From positions 62,001 through 126,000 of the forward strand of contig PAKZ01000030.1 in NCBI GenBank assembly GCA_002706335.1: a DNA stretch of 64,000 nucleotides, given 5' to 3'. The first letter of the stretch is position 1. The number at the start of each line of letters is the position of its first letter. Both the position numbers and the translations under genes were made by a program. Under the pieces are notes generated by a model. The model searched no databases. It saw nothing but the letters and a program-made list of their open reading frames with translations, and was not told where the DNA came from. The DNA comes from Ahrensia sp. (lineage in GTDB: Bacteria; Pseudomonadota; Alphaproteobacteria; Rhizobiales; Rhizobiaceae). Of this stretch, positions 8,216 through 18,128 are shown piece by piece.

Positions 8216-11002
8216 ATGACTGCCGCTCCCGCCTCCTTCGACCGCCGCCATATCGGCCTTTCGCAAGCCGACATCCGCGCCATGCTGACGACAATCGGCG
8301 TTCCCTCTGTGGAAACGCTGATCAGCGAGACCGTGCCCGTGCCGATCCGGCTCGACCGCGCGCTGGACCTGCCAGCCGCGGCGAGCGAGGCGGACGCGCT
8401 TGCCGAGTTGCGCGACATGATGGCCCGCAACTCGGTGATGAAAAGCTTCATCGGACAGGGCTATCACGGCTGCCACGTGCCGCCGGTGATCCAGCGCAAC
8501 CTGTTCGAGAACCCGGCCTGGTACACGGCCTATACGCCCTACCAGCCGGAGATCAGCCAAGGGCGACTGGAACTTCTCTTCCATTTTCAGACACTTGTCG
8601 CGGAGTTGACGGGATTGCCAGTTGCGTCCGCGTCACTGCTGGATGAGGCGACGGCCGTCGCTGAAGCGGTTGGCGTCGCGGTGCGACACCATCGCCACAA
8701 GCGAAGCGAGATCGTCTTTGCCGGCGATCCGCACCCGCAAACGCTCGACGTCGTCAAGACGCGCGGCCATGCGCTCGGTCTCACCATCGCGGATAAAATC
8801 GGCGATTCAACCGCCGCCGTCATCGTGTCCTGGCCAGATACGAAGGGCGTCTACGGCGACCATGCCGATACGATCGCCAAAGCGAAAGAGACCGGCGCAC
8901 TGGTGGTCGCGGTTGCCGATCCGCTGGCCCTGACATTGCTCGATGCGCCGGCGAAGTGGGGCGCGGATATCGCGGTCGGGTCGATGCAGCGCTTTGGTGT
9001 TCCGCTCGGTTATGGCGGGCCGCATGCCGGCTATATGGCGGTATCCGAGGCGCTGACCCGCATGTTGCCCGGGCGTCTCGTCGGCGAATCCATCGATGCC
9101 AAAGGCCGCCCGGCCTACCGGCTCGCCTTGCAGACGCGTGAGCAGCATATCCGTCGCGACAAGGCGACCTCGAATATCTGCACGGCGCAGGCGCTTCTTG
9201 CCAACATGGCCGCCGCCTACGCGATCTGGCACGGACCGGCCGGGCTTCGCGCCATCGCGGAGCAGGTGCACGGGCTCGCGGCGCGCTTCGCGGAAGCCGT
9301 CGGCGTGAACGATGCGCGTTTCTTCGATACGGTGACGGTTTCCGTTCCCGGCAAGGCGCGGGATATCGCAACGAACGCCGAGAAAGGCGGGCGGCTGATC
9401 CGTGTCATCGATCAGGACACGGTGTCCGTCGCCCTCGACGAAACCTCAACCGAAGCCGACCTCGAGGCGCTGGCCGGGCTGTTCGGTGCGAAGATCCCCG
9501 TTTCCGCGGACCCCGCCCTGCCCGTCCGCCGCGACAGCGAATCGTTCCTGACCCAGCCGGTCTTTCACGAGAACCGGTCGGAAACCGAGATGATGCGCTT
9601 CCTGCGCAAGCTTGCCGACAAGGATCTGGCACTGGACCGCGCGATGATCCCGCTCGGGTCGTGCACGATGAAGCTGAATGCCGCCGCGGAGATGATGCCG
9701 GTCAGTTGGGACGCGGTCGCCAATCTTCACCCCTTCGCACCGAAGGAGCACGCCGAAGGCTATAGGGCGTTGTTCGAGGATCTGGAGGGATGGCTCGCCG
9801 AGATTACCGGGCTGGACGCGGTCTCGCTGCAGCCGAATGCCGGCAGCCAGGGCGAATATGCGGGGTTGCTTGCGATCCGGAGGTATCACGAATCGCGCGG
9901 CGACGATCAGCGCTCGATCTGCCTGATCCCCTCCTCCGCGCATGGCACCAATCCGGCTTCGGCGCATGTCGCCGGGCTCGACGTCGTCGTGGTGAAATGC
10001 ACGGAAATCGGCGATGTGGATATCGACGACCTCAAGGAGAAAGCGGAGGCGAATGCCGACCGGCTGGCGGGCCTGATGATCACCTATCCCTCGACGCATG
10101 GCGTGTTCGAGGAAGGGATCCGCGACATCTGCGAGATCGTTCATGCCCATGGCGGGCAAGTCTATCTGGACGGGGCCAATCTCAATGCGTTGGTCGGTCT
10201 TGCGCGATTCGGCGATTTCGGCGCCGACGTCTGCCACATGAACCTGCACAAGACCTTCTGTATCCCGCATGGCGGCGGCGGCCCGGGCGTCGGGCCGATC
10301 GGCGTCAAGGCGCATCTCGCGCCCTTCCTGCCGGGCCATGTCTCGGAAGGATCGGACAATGCCGTCGCGGCCGCGGCCTATGGCAGCGCGTCGATCCTGC
10401 CGATCACCTGGATGTATATCAGGATGATGGGCGCGGACGGTCTGAAGCGGGCGTCGGAATCGGCAATCCTGTCGGCGAATTACATCGCGAAACGGCTCGA
10501 GGCGCATTACCCGGTGCTCTACAAGGGCCGCAAGAACCGCGTCGCGCATGAATGCATCGTCGACACGCGGGTCTTGAAGGCGAGCGCCGGGATTACCGTG
10601 GACGACATCGCCAAGCGGCTGGTCGATTACGGCTTTCACGCGCCGACCATGTCGTGGCCGGTGGCGGGTACGCTGATGGTCGAACCGACGGAATCGGAGC
10701 CAAAGGCCGAACTTGACCGGTTTTGCGACGCGATGATCGCCATCGCCGACGAAGCAGGTAAGGTCGAGGCCGGCGACTGGCCGGCGGAAGACAATCCGCT
10801 GGTCAATGCGCCGCATACGGCCGACGATGTGCTGGCGGACGACTGGGAGCATCCCTATCCGCGCAGCCTCGCGGCCATGCCGGGAGGCGAGACCGCGGCC
10901 TCGAAATACTGGCCGCCCGTTTCGCGCGTCGACAATGTGCATGGCGACCGGCATCTCGTCTGCCCCTGCCCGCCGCTGGAAAGCTACGCGGCCGCGGAAT
11001 AA
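8216..11002 (+). CDS. gcvP: Glycine dehydrogenase (decarboxylating), P protein
   Basis: 928 residues, the full-length single-chain (fused alpha-beta) P protein. This PLP enzyme decarboxylates glycine and loads the aminomethyl group onto GcvH. The PLP lysine is in [21 protein letters not shown]. Other landmarks are [14 protein letters not shown] at the N-terminus, [16 protein letters not shown], and [16 protein letters not shown] at the start of the second half. The partner lpd (L protein) is not in the window, which is usual because it is shared with 2-oxoacid dehydrogenases. An inverted repeat follows the stop. Confidence 0.98.
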   Translation: MTAAPASFDRRHIGLSQADIRAMLTTIGVPSVETLISETVPVPIRLDRALDLPAAASEADALAELRDMMARNSVMKSFIGQGYHGCHVPPVIQRNLFENPAWYTAYTPYQPEISQGRLELLFHFQTLVAELTGLPVASASLLDEATAVAEAVGVAVRHHRHKRSEIVFAGDPHPQTLDVVKTRGHALGLTIADKIGDSTAAVIVSWPDTKGVYGDHADTIAKAKETGALVVAVADPLALTLLDAPAKWGADIAVGSMQRFGVPLGYGGPHAGYMAVSEALTRMLPGRLVGESIDAKGRPAYRLALQTREQHIRRDKATSNICTAQALLANMAAAYAIWHGPAGLRAIAEQVHGLAARFAEAVGVNDARFFDTVTVSVPGKARDIATNAEKGGRLIRVIDQDTVSVALDETSTEADLEALAGLFGAKIPVSADPALPVRRDSESFLTQPVFHENRSETEMMRFLRKLADKDLALDRAMIPLGSCTMKLNAAAEMMPVSWDAVANLHPFAPKEHAEGYRALFEDLEGWLAEITGLDAVSLQPNAGSQGEYAGLLAIRRYHESRGDDQRSICLIPSSAHGTNPASAHVAGLDVVVVKCTEIGDVDIDDLKEKAEANADRLAGLMITYPSTHGVFEEGIRDICEIVHAHGGQVYLDGANLNALVGLARFGDFGADVCHMNLHKTFCIPHGGGGPGVGPIGVKAHLAPFLPGHVSEGSDNAVAAAAYGSASILPITWMYIRMMGADGLKRASESAILSANYIAKRLEAHYPVLYKGRKNRVAHECIVDTRVLKASAGITVDDIAKRLVDYGFHAPTMSWPVAGTLMVEPTESEPKAELDRFCDAMIAIADEAGKVEAGDWPAEDNPLVNAPHTADDVLADDWEHPYPRSLAAMPGGETAASKYWPPVSRVDNVHGDRHLVCPCPPLESYAAAE

Positions 11003-11008
11003 TCCTCT

Positions 11009-11041
11009 TATCCGGTGAGGCAGTGGAAGCTTCACCGGATA
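11009..11041 (+). terminator. Hairpin after gcvP, possible terminator
   Basis: A perfect 10-bp inverted repeat, TATCCGGTGA / TCACCGGATA with a 13-base loop, starts 6 bases after the gcvP stop. There is no T-tract after it, so it may be a 3' stabilising or Rho-associated hairpin rather than a classic terminator. Confidence 0.5.
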
Positions 11042-11102
11042 GTAACCGGCGTCGCACAAAATTCGCCCGGGCGAATACCGTGCCGGGGCCGGAGAAACCG
11101 CC

Positions 11103-11975
11103 ATGCAGACAAGTATCGCGATCAGCATCGGGCTTCCCGTCGCGCTCGTCATTATCATGCTGGGTCTCGGGCTTTCCCTGAAGTTCGACGATTTCACGCG
11201 CGTCTTCACGAAGCCGAAGCCTATTCTTGTCGGCATACTCTGCCAGGTTCTGCTCCTGCCGCTGTTTTGTCTCGGGCTGGTCTATTTTTCAGACCTGCCG
11301 GCAAGCATCGCGGTCGGAATGATGCTTCTCGCGGCGAGCCCCGGCGGAACATCGGCGACGATCTTCACCCATCTCGCGCGCGGCGATGTCGCGCTGAGCC
11401 TGATGCTGGCGGCCGTTACTTCGCTTTTGGCGCTTGTGACGATACCGATCATCGCCAACGGATCGCTCATGCTGTTCTTTGGCGAGGCGAACACGGTCTA
11501 TCTGCAAATCTCGCAAGTTCTCCAGATATTTGCCGTCGCTATCGTACCGGCGCTTGTCGGCGTCTATATCCGCAGCCTCTATCCGGCCGTTGCGGCGCGC
11601 CTGGATCGCCCAGTCAAAACATTGGCGACCGCCTTCCTGGCGCTGGTCGTCATATTCGCTCTCGTGAGCCAGTGGAAAGTGGCGGTGCAATGGGCCCCGG
11701 CGATCGGCGCGACTGTTCTGACCTTCAATGTGGCGAGCCTGGTCGTCGGATATTACGCGCCGCGGCTGATGGGCGTGGACCGAAGCCAGACCGTCGCGAT
11801 CGCCATGTCGGTCAGTATCCACAACGCGGCGCTGGTCATTGCGCTCGCTCTGAGCGAATACATGCTGAACAATGCCGAAATGGCGATCCCGCCGGCGCTC
11901 TATGGCGTCATTGCTTATATCACCGGAGGCGTCGCGGTCTGGCTCCTCAATCGCGGATCGGTGCGAGCGGCCTAG
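11103..11975 (+). CDS. Bile acid:sodium symporter (BASS) family transporter
   Basis: 290 residues and almost entirely hydrophobic, with about 9-10 predicted membrane helices. The family marker is ASPGGTSATIFTHLARGDVALS in the first half, followed by the second inverted repeat region MSVSIHNAALVIALAL. BASS proteins are Na+-coupled importers of organic anions such as bile acids, pantothenate or 2-oxoacids; the substrate here is unknown. It is transcribed away from gcvP with its own 100-base leader and ends 3 bases before the convergent RpiR gene. The small-molecule catabolic genes just beyond could supply related substrates, but that is speculation. Confidence 0.85.
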   Translation: MQTSIAISIGLPVALVIIMLGLGLSLKFDDFTRVFTKPKPILVGILCQVLLLPLFCLGLVYFSDLPASIAVGMMLLAASPGGTSATIFTHLARGDVALSLMLAAVTSLLALVTIPIIANGSLMLFFGEANTVYLQISQVLQIFAVAIVPALVGVYIRSLYPAVAARLDRPVKTLATAFLALVVIFALVSQWKVAVQWAPAIGATVLTFNVASLVVGYYAPRLMGVDRSQTVAIAMSVSIHNAALVIALALSEYMLNNAEMAIPPALYGVIAYITGGVAVWLLNRGSVRAA

Positions 11976-11978
11976 CGC

Positions 11979-12851
11979 TCATCCCTGGTTGCGGAACAGC
12001 TTGGTCTTGCCGAACATCGATTCCAGTTCCTCGATGCGGCCCTTGGAGTCTTCCCAGCGCGCCGCCTGGATATCCGCGATCAGGGCCTCGACGATCAACA
12101 TGATCGCGACAGTGGAATCCCAGCTCGACGGCGCTTCGACCAGCGCGTGGAAGCAGTGATCGGCAAGCCGGCTGATCGGTGAGCCCCACTGGTCGGTGAA
12201 CAGGACGATGGTGCAGTCGCGGTCGCGCGCCAGTCGGGCGAGCCGGGCCATGTCGGTCTCGTAACGCCGGATGTCGAACAGGATCAGGACTGATTTCCTG
12301 CCCATGTCGAGCAGATATTGCGGCCAGACATTGGGGGTCTGCGACAGCAGTGTCACGTTCGGACGAATGATCTGCAGGTGGTTGAAGAAGTAGTCCGCAT
12401 TGGAGCGGGTGATGCGGCCACCGGCGAGATAGATATGACGTTTCGGATCGGCGAGGATCTTCACCACGGCGTCGAAGACATCCGGGTTAAGCCGTTGCAG
12501 CGTATTGTGAATATTGGATGAGACGGCGTCGGCAAACTGGTTGAGCGTGTGCTCGTCGGACGTGTTGGCGCGGCCGGCGTCGCGGCGTGAGATCGGCTCG
12601 CGGATCTGCGCAGCGATCTCGTCGCGGATCGCGCCCTGCATGTCCGGAAAGCCCTCGAAGCCGAGCTTGCGCGCGGTGCGGATGACGGTCGGTGTGGAGA
12701 CGTTCGCGAGACGGGCCACCTCGGTGATCGAACCGAGGCCGGAGACGGGATAATCCTGCAGCAAGGCGCCGACCAGCTGGCGTTCGGACGGCGTCAGCGT
12801 CTCCATGCGCTCCTGAATGCGCATCTTCACCGAAGGCAATGTCTCGGCCAA
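11979..12851 (-). CDS. RpiR/MurR-family transcriptional regulator (HTH + SIS)
   Basis: 290 residues. An N-terminal helix-turn-helix (SITEVARLANVSTPTVIRTARKLGF, residues ~40-65) precedes a SIS sugar-isomerase-like effector domain (YLAGGRITRSNADYF to HCFHALVEAPSSWDSTVA). The start is a TTG at 12851: it is preceded by an excellent AAGGAGGA (12857-12864) at ideal spacing, while the downstream ATG at 12824 has none and would clip the HTH domain. The gene is divergent from the N-formylglutamate-amidohydrolase/TRAP operon, which it most likely controls. The SIS ligand is probably a phosphorylated or amino-sugar-like metabolite, but this is unproven. Confidence 0.9.
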   Translation of the reverse strand: MAETLPSVKMRIQERMETLTPSERQLVGALLQDYPVSGLGSITEVARLANVSTPTVIRTARKLGFEGFPDMQGAIRDEIAAQIREPISRRDAGRANTSDEHTLNQFADAVSSNIHNTLQRLNPDVFDAVVKILADPKRHIYLAGGRITRSNADYFFNHLQIIRPNVTLLSQTPNVWPQYLLDMGRKSVLILFDIRRYETDMARLARLARDRDCTIVLFTDQWGSPISRLADHCFHALVEAPSSWDSTVAIMLIVEALIADIQAARWEDSKGRIEELESMFGKTKLFRNQG

Positions 12852-12935
12852 GGCGGTCCTCCTTCCCTTTCGGGGTACACCCGAAAATGTAGCGATGTCT
12901 ACTGAAACGATGTTGACAGATAAGAATTAACCGTA

Positions 12936-13763
12936 ATGATTTGTACCATGGGATTATCCACGCATGCCGCACCAATTCTGGCTCCATCCGAGCTGCCCGC
13001 CGCCGAGGTGATCAACCCGGACGGGCGGTCACGTGTCATCCTCGTGTGCGAACATGCCAGTGCTGCCATTCCCGAAAGCCTGCACGGGCTTGGACTGCGC
13101 GCCGAAGACAGACTATCGCATGCGGCCTGGGATATAGGCGCGCGCGCCATCGCGATGCGATTGTCGGAACTGCTCGACGCGCCACTGGTCGCCTCGCGGG
13201 TCTCGCGCCTCGTCTATGACTGCAACCGGCCTCCCGAAGCAAAAGATGCGATCCCGGCGAAGAGCGAACTGATCGAGGCGCCAGCCAATTCGAACCTTAC
13301 GGAAGGCGACCGGCGAGCGCGTATCAGGGACGTCTACGAGCCGTTCCGCGCGCTGCTAGCCGAGACGATCGCGGCGCGGCGATCGACGGAGCCGGTCCTC
13401 ATCACGATCCACAGTTTTACGCCGGTCTATTACGGCGCTTTCCGGGAGGTCGAACTCGGCATCCTGTGCGACACGGACGACCGGCTGGCGCGTGCAATTC
13501 ACGCCGCTGCGCCATCCTTCACGACGCTGAAAACGGAGCTGAATGAGCCCTATGGCCCGGCGGACGGCGTAACGCATACGCTGAAAGAACATGCGCTGCC
13601 GGCGGGCCTGCCGAACGTCATGATCGAGGTGCGAAACGATTTCGTCGCCGACGCGGCCGGTGCGAACCGGATCGCCGAAGTACTGCGGCGGATGATTGAA
13701 AGCGGTCTGGAAGCATGTGAGCATTCGGCCAGCCCCGCATTCGAAAAGAGGCATTCCGGATGA
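12936..13763 (+). CDS. N-formylglutamate amidohydrolase family protein
   Basis: 275 residues of the HutG2-like N-formylglutamate amidohydrolase family, zinc amidases that split N-acyl amino acids. Motifs seen are ILVCEHASAAIPESL, DIGARAIAMRLSELLDAPLVASRVSRLVYDCNRPP and VLITIHSFTPVYYG, then NEPYGPADGVTHTL and NVMIEVRNDF. The start is unsure: ATG 12936 or ATG 12948, both without a clear ribosome-binding site. A TTGACA at 12913 suggests the promoter runs into this region. It overlaps the TRAP dctQ gene by 4 bases and so opens that operon. No other histidine-degradation genes are nearby, so the real substrate may be another N-acyl or gamma-glutamyl amide. Confidence 0.85.
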   Translation: MICTMGLSTHAAPILAPSELPAAEVINPDGRSRVILVCEHASAAIPESLHGLGLRAEDRLSHAAWDIGARAIAMRLSELLDAPLVASRVSRLVYDCNRPPEAKDAIPAKSELIEAPANSNLTEGDRRARIRDVYEPFRALLAETIAARRSTEPVLITIHSFTPVYYGAFREVELGILCDTDDRLARAIHAAAPSFTTLKTELNEPYGPADGVTHTLKEHALPAGLPNVMIEVRNDFVADAAGANRIAEVLRRMIESGLEACEHSASPAFEKRHSG

Positions 13764-14266
13764 GTTCGCTTGCCCGTAACTATGTTCTGATCGTCGACGC
13801 GATCAATTACCGGCTCGGCCGGATCATGATGTACGGCATCTTCGTGATGATCGGGATCCTGTTGTGGTCCTCGATCTCGAAGACCTTCTTCCTGCCGTCG
13901 CTGTGGACGCTGGAAACCGCGCAATTCGCGATGGTCGCCTACTACATACTCGGCGGGCCGTACTCGATCCAGCTGGGATCCAATGTGCGCATGGACCTTT
14001 TCTATGGCGACTGGTCGCCGAAGACCAAAGCCTGGTTCGACTGCTTCACCGTGCTGTTCCTGATCTTCTTCCTCGTGGTGCTGCTGCTCGGCGGCATCGA
14101 GAGCACCAAATATTCGCTGCAATACGGGGAGCGCAGCCCGACCGCATGGCGGCCCTATCTGTGGCCGATCAAGATCGCGATGTGCGTCGGCTTCCTGCTG
14201 ATGATCCTGCAAAGCGTCTCCGAACTCATCAAGGACATCTTTCGCATCCGCGGAGAGGAAATCTGA
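13760..14266 (+). CDS. TRAP transporter small membrane subunit (DctQ-like)
   Basis: 168 residues with four hydrophobic helices, the standard form of the DctQ/YiaM small permease. Typical text includes AQFAMVAYYILGGPYSIQLGSNVRMDLFYG followed by a charged loop and VLFLIFFLVVLLLGG. It associates with the large DctM subunit to form the Na+-driven membrane part of a TRAP importer. It starts inside the stop of the upstream amidohydrolase gene (ATGA) and its own stop overlaps the dctM start (TGATG), so the genes are translationally coupled. Confidence 0.92.
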   Translation: MSSLARNYVLIVDAINYRLGRIMMYGIFVMIGILLWSSISKTFFLPSLWTLETAQFAMVAYYILGGPYSIQLGSNVRMDLFYGDWSPKTKAWFDCFTVLFLIFFLVVLLLGGIESTKYSLQYGERSPTAWRPYLWPIKIAMCVGFLLMILQSVSELIKDIFRIRGEEI

Positions 14267-15588
14267 TGTCCTACGAAATGATCGCGATCACGATGTTCTC
14301 GTCGATGATGCTGATGCTGCTGACCGGGCAGCGCGTCTTCGGCGCCATCGGATTCGTCGCCGCGGCGGCGGCGATTTTCCTCTGGGGAACCGGCGGTTTC
14401 AACATTCCCTTCTCGGCCGCGATGAAGCTGATGAAGTGGTATCCGCTGCTGACGCTGCCAATGTTTATTTTCATGGGCTACGTCCTGTCGGAATCGAAGA
14501 TCGCCGACGATCTCTACAAGATGTTCCATGTCTGGATGGGGCCGGTGAATGGCGGGCTCGCCATCGGCACGATCCTGCTGATGGTGCTGATCTCGGCGAT
14601 GAACGGCCTGTCGGTTGCCGGCATGGCGATCGGCGCGACCATCGCCCTGCCCGAACTGCTGAAACGGGGCTACGACAAGATCATGGTCACCGGGGTGATC
14701 CAGGCGGGTTCATCGCTCGGAATCCTGGTGCCGCCATCCGTTGTGCTGGTGCTTTATGCGATGATCGCGCGGCAGCCGGTCGGCCAGCTATGGCTTGCCG
14801 GCATTCTCCCCGGCCTGATGATGGCCGGGCTGTTCGTGATCTATATCGCGATCCGCTGCCGTATCAATCCGGAGCTCGGTCCGGCCTTGCCGAAGGAAGA
14901 GCGCAAAGTGCCGATGGCGGAAAAAATGCGGCTTCTGCGCGCCGGCGTCCTTCCGCTGGTCATCTTCGCGACGATGATGGTGCCGTTCGTCAATGGCTGG
15001 ACCTCGCTGGTGGAAAGTTCCGCCATCGGCGCGGTGACGGCGTTCCTCGCCGCCGTGGTGAAAGGCCGGATGACAAAGGAGGTGTTCGAAACCTCCGTGC
15101 GCCAGACGCTGGCGATATCCTGCATGTTCATGTGGATCATCCTCGCGGCGCTTGGCTTCGGCGCCGTGTTCGACGGGCTCGGCGCGGTGAGAGCGATCGA
15201 GAGCTTCTTCACGGAACAGCTCGGCCTCTCTCCCTGGGCGATCCTGATCCTGATGCAGCTCAGTTTCCTTCTGATGGGAACGTTTCTCGACGACACGGCC
15301 ATGCTGGTCATCGTCGCGCCGCTCTACATCCCGCTGGTACGGGCGCTCGGCTTCGACCTGATCTGGTACGGCGTGCTCTACACGATCACCACGCAGATCG
15401 CCTATATGACGCCGCCCTTCGGCTACAATCTGTTTCTCATGCGCGCCATGGCCCCGCCCGAAATCGGTCTGCGCGACATCTATCGCTCGATCGTACCCTT
15501 CGTGGCGGTCATGGTCGTGGCGCTCGCAATCGTAATGGCTTTCCCTGAGATCGCGCTCTGGCTGCCTGAGCAGGTCTACGGGAGATAA
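14266..15588 (+). CDS. TRAP transporter large permease (DctM-like)
   Basis: 440 residues from ATG 14266, sharing one base with the dctQ stop. It has about 12 hydrophobic segments. Family marks are TLPMFIFMGYVLSESKIADDLY, MNGLSVAGMAIGATIALPELLKRGYDK, GSSLGILVPPSVVLVLYAM and the late GTFLDDTAMLVIVAPL. It catalyses secondary import of the ligand delivered by the periplasmic binding protein encoded next. Substrate type is not readable from the permease; TRAP systems usually carry carboxylates or amino acids. Confidence 0.95.
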   Translation: MSYEMIAITMFSSMMLMLLTGQRVFGAIGFVAAAAAIFLWGTGGFNIPFSAAMKLMKWYPLLTLPMFIFMGYVLSESKIADDLYKMFHVWMGPVNGGLAIGTILLMVLISAMNGLSVAGMAIGATIALPELLKRGYDKIMVTGVIQAGSSLGILVPPSVVLVLYAMIARQPVGQLWLAGILPGLMMAGLFVIYIAIRCRINPELGPALPKEERKVPMAEKMRLLRAGVLPLVIFATMMVPFVNGWTSLVESSAIGAVTAFLAAVVKGRMTKEVFETSVRQTLAISCMFMWIILAALGFGAVFDGLGAVRAIESFFTEQLGLSPWAILILMQLSFLLMGTFLDDTAMLVIVAPLYIPLVRALGFDLIWYGVLYTITTQIAYMTPPFGYNLFLMRAMAPPEIGLRDIYRSIVPFVAVMVVALAIVMAFPEIALWLPEQVYGR

Positions 15589-15645
15589 CGAGACTCCGGC
15601 AAACGGAGCGAAGGCAATGCAATTAGCAACCACCAGGAGGTGACC

Positions 15646-16692
15646 ATGACCACGAGACGCAGTTTCATCAAGAATGCCGGTATCGGCGCTGTCGGCGCAG
15701 CCGCCGGCACCACCCTCGCCGCGCCAGCCATCGCGCAGACGAAAATCACGTGGCGGCTGCAGACCTATGCGGGCCCGGCACTCGCCGAGCACGTCATCAA
15801 GCCGGCAGTCGACAGCTTCAACAAGATCGCCGGCGACGAGATGGAGATCCAGCTCTTCACATCCGACCAGCTTGTCCCGACCGGAGAACTGTTCCGCGCC
15901 ATGCAGAACGGCACGATCGACGCCGTTCAGTCGGATGACGACTCCATGGCCTCGCCGACCGAAGTGACCGTGTTCGGCGGCTACTTCCCGTTCGGCTGCC
16001 GTTATTCGCTCGACGTGCCCGTGCTTTTCAACCAGTACGGCCTGAAGGAGATCTGGGACGCCGAATACGAAAAGGTGGGCGTCAAGCACATCTCGGCAGG
16101 CTCCTGGGACCCGTGCCATTTCGCCACCAAGGATCCGATCAACAGCCTGGAAGACCTGAAAGGCAAGCGCGTCTTCACCTTCCCGACCGCCGGCCGCTTC
16201 CTTGCGCAGTTCGGCGTCGTGCCGGTTACGCTGCCATGGGAAGACATCGAAGTCGCCGTGCAGACCGGCGAACTCGACGGCATCGCCTGGTCGGGCATCA
16301 CCGAGGACTACACGGTCGGCTGGGCCGACGTGACCAACTACTTCCTCACCAACAACATCTCCGGCGCCTGGATCGGCCATTTCTTCGCCAATATGGACCG
16401 GTGGAACGAGGTTCCGGACCATCTGAAGGAACTGCTTTCGGTGGTATTCGAGAGCTCGCATTACTACCGCCAGCACTGGTACTGGGGTGGCGAGGCGAAC
16501 CTTCGCGTCAACGGCACGAAGATGCAGCTGACCACCATCCCGGATGCGGAGTGGCAGACGGTGGAAGACGCCGCGGTGAAGTTCTGGGACGAGATCGCCG
16601 CCGAGTCTGAAACCAAGGCCAAGGTCGTCGAGATCTTCCGCAAATACAATTCGGATATGGCGAAGGCCGGGCGGCCCTATCGCTACACCTGA
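15646..16692 (+). CDS. TRAP transporter substrate-binding protein (DctP family), Tat-exported
   Basis: 348 residues from ATG 15646, behind a strong CAGGAGGTGACC. The signal is of twin-arginine type: TTRRSFIKNAGIGAVGAAAG, cleaved near AIAQ. The mature protein matches the DctP family: TWRLQTYAGPALAEH, FTSDQLVPTGELFRAMQNGTIDAVQ, and DLKGKRVFTFPTAGRFLAQFG with the conserved region that places a carboxylate-binding Arg. It also contains VQTGELDGIAWSG. It captures the substrate for the DctQM pair just upstream. Tat export of TRAP binding proteins is common in subfamilies for mannitol-like or keto-acid ligands, but the ligand here is unassigned. Confidence 0.93.
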   Translation: MTTRRSFIKNAGIGAVGAAAGTTLAAPAIAQTKITWRLQTYAGPALAEHVIKPAVDSFNKIAGDEMEIQLFTSDQLVPTGELFRAMQNGTIDAVQSDDDSMASPTEVTVFGGYFPFGCRYSLDVPVLFNQYGLKEIWDAEYEKVGVKHISAGSWDPCHFATKDPINSLEDLKGKRVFTFPTAGRFLAQFGVVPVTLPWEDIEVAVQTGELDGIAWSGITEDYTVGWADVTNYFLTNNISGAWIGHFFANMDRWNEVPDHLKELLSVVFESSHYYRQHWYWGGEANLRVNGTKMQLTTIPDAEWQTVEDAAVKFWDEIAAESETKAKVVEIFRKYNSDMAKAGRPYRYT

Positions 16693-16714
16693 TTGACGTA
16701 ACATAACCAAGAGG

Positions 16715-16734
16715 CGGGGCGTTTCGGCGCCCCG
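16715..16734 (+). terminator. Intercistronic hairpin between TRAP binding protein and GS-like gene
   Basis: CGGGGCG / CGCCCCG with a 6-base loop lies 22 bases after the dctP stop and 26 before the next start. It is followed only by TCCTTAATT. It could act as a partial terminator or as an mRNA-stabilising hairpin that keeps binding-protein expression high. Confidence 0.5.
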
Positions 16735-16759
16735 TCCTTAATTGAAGAGGTTCCTCGAC

Positions 16760-18124
16760 ATGCCCGGAAATCTGACTTTCGACACGCTGAAAAAACTTGT
16801 CGCCGACGGCAGCATCGACACGGTACTCGTCTGCATCGTCGACATGCAAGGCCGGCTCATGGGCAAGCGTTTTCACGCGCGGAATTTCGTTGAGACCTCC
16901 TATGAGGAAACCCATTGCTGCAACTACCTGCTGGCGACGGACCTCGAAATGGCGACGCCGGACGGATACGCCTCGACGAGCTGGCGTGCCGGCTATGGCG
17001 ATTATGTCATGAAGCCGGATCTGGACACGCTGCGTCCGGTGCCGTGGCTGCCCGGCACGGCCATGGTGCTGTGCGACCTGCTCGACCATCACACGCATGG
17101 ACCGGTTCCGCATTCCCCGCGGGCCGTGCTGAAGCGGCAACTCGCCCGGCTAGGGGCCATGGGCTTCGATGCCATGATGGCGACCGAACTCGAGTTCTTC
17201 CTGTTCGAGAAAAGCTTCGACGAGATCCGCAAGGGCGGTTTCCGGGAGCTCGATCCAATCAGTGGCTACAACGAGGATTACCATATCCTCCAGACCACCA
17301 AGGAAGAGGCGATCATGCGGCCGATCCGCAATCATCTCTATGCAGCGGGCATTCCCGTCGAGAATTCCAAGGGCGAAGCGGAATCCGGGCAGGAAGAGCT
17401 GAATATTCGCTACGTCGCGGCGCTCGATTGCGCCGATCACCACACGATCGCGAAACATGCGGTGAAAGAAATCGCCTGGCAGCAGGGCCACGCGGCGACA
17501 TTTCTCCCGAAATGGCACCATGACCGCGTCGGCTCGTCCTCCCATGTTCATCAGTCTCTGTGGAAGGACGGAAAGCCAGCCTTTTACGAGAAGGATTCCG
17601 AGCTCGGCATGTCCGAACTCATGCGCCATTACATGGCGGGATTGATCGCCTATGCGCCGGATTACACCTTTTTTCTGGCGCCCTATGTCAACAGCTACAA
17701 GCGTTTCATGAAGGGCACGTTCGCGCCGACGAAGACGGTCTGGTCGGTAGACAACCGCACCGCCGGGTTCCGGCTCTGCGGTGACGGCACGAAAGGCATT
17801 CGCGTCGAATGCAGGATCGGCGGTTCCGACATCAATCCCTATCTGGCGCTGGCCGCGATGCTGGCCGCCGGCATCAAGGGAATCGAGGAAAAGATGGAAC
17901 TCGCGCCGCCCACCAGGGGCGATGTCTATGAAGACAAGAAGGCGGGTGAAATCCCCTCCACGCTGCGCGCCGCCACAGAGACCCTGCGCAACTCCGCGTT
18001 TCTGCGCGAGGCGATGGGCGATGATGTGGTGGACCACTACACAAGAGCTGCCGAATGGGAGCAGGAAGAGTTTGACCGCGTCGTGACCGACTGGGAAATC
18101 GCCCGCGGCTTTGAAAGGGCATGA
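16760..18124 (+). CDS. Glutamine-synthetase-like ligase (gamma-glutamylation type)
   Basis: 454 residues from ATG 16760, with GAAGAGG 9 bases upstream. It has the glutamine-synthetase fold: a short beta-Grasp N-domain (TVLVCIVDMQGRLMGKRF), then the catalytic domain with MATELEFFLF, SKGEAESGQEELNIRY (metal-binding Glu residues) and SSSHVHQSLW. Further on are FMKGTFAPTKTVWSVDNRTAGF and RVECRIGGSDINPYLALAAM. It lacks the adenylylation-loop Tyr context of GlnA and resembles PuuA/IpuC-type gamma-glutamyl-amine ligases. Its operon has a TRAP importer, an aldehyde dehydrogenase, an alcohol dehydrogenase and an amidohydrolase. That fits activation of an imported amine as a gamma-glutamyl amide, which is inference. 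Confidence 0.88.
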   Translation: MPGNLTFDTLKKLVADGSIDTVLVCIVDMQGRLMGKRFHARNFVETSYEETHCCNYLLATDLEMATPDGYASTSWRAGYGDYVMKPDLDTLRPVPWLPGTAMVLCDLLDHHTHGPVPHSPRAVLKRQLARLGAMGFDAMMATELEFFLFEKSFDEIRKGGFRELDPISGYNEDYHILQTTKEEAIMRPIRNHLYAAGIPVENSKGEAESGQEELNIRYVAALDCADHHTIAKHAVKEIAWQQGHAATFLPKWHHDRVGSSSHVHQSLWKDGKPAFYEKDSELGMSELMRHYMAGLIAYAPDYTFFLAPYVNSYKRFMKGTFAPTKTVWSVDNRTAGFRLCGDGTKGIRVECRIGGSDINPYLALAAMLAAGIKGIEEKMELAPPTRGDVYEDKKAGEIPSTLRAATETLRNSAFLREAMGDDVVDHYTRAAEWEQEEFDRVVTDWEIARGFERA

Positions 18125-18128
18125 CATC

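Noticed and set aside
9446-11236. Long minus-strand open frame antisense to gcvP
   Set aside because: Shadow of the P-protein gene; Arg-rich translation without recognisable motifs, and no ribosome-binding site or operon context.
14788-16710. 640-codon minus-strand open frame antisense to dctM and dctP
   Set aside because: Histidine/arginine/aspartate-rich shadow translation; the TRAP genes on the plus strand have unmistakable motifs.
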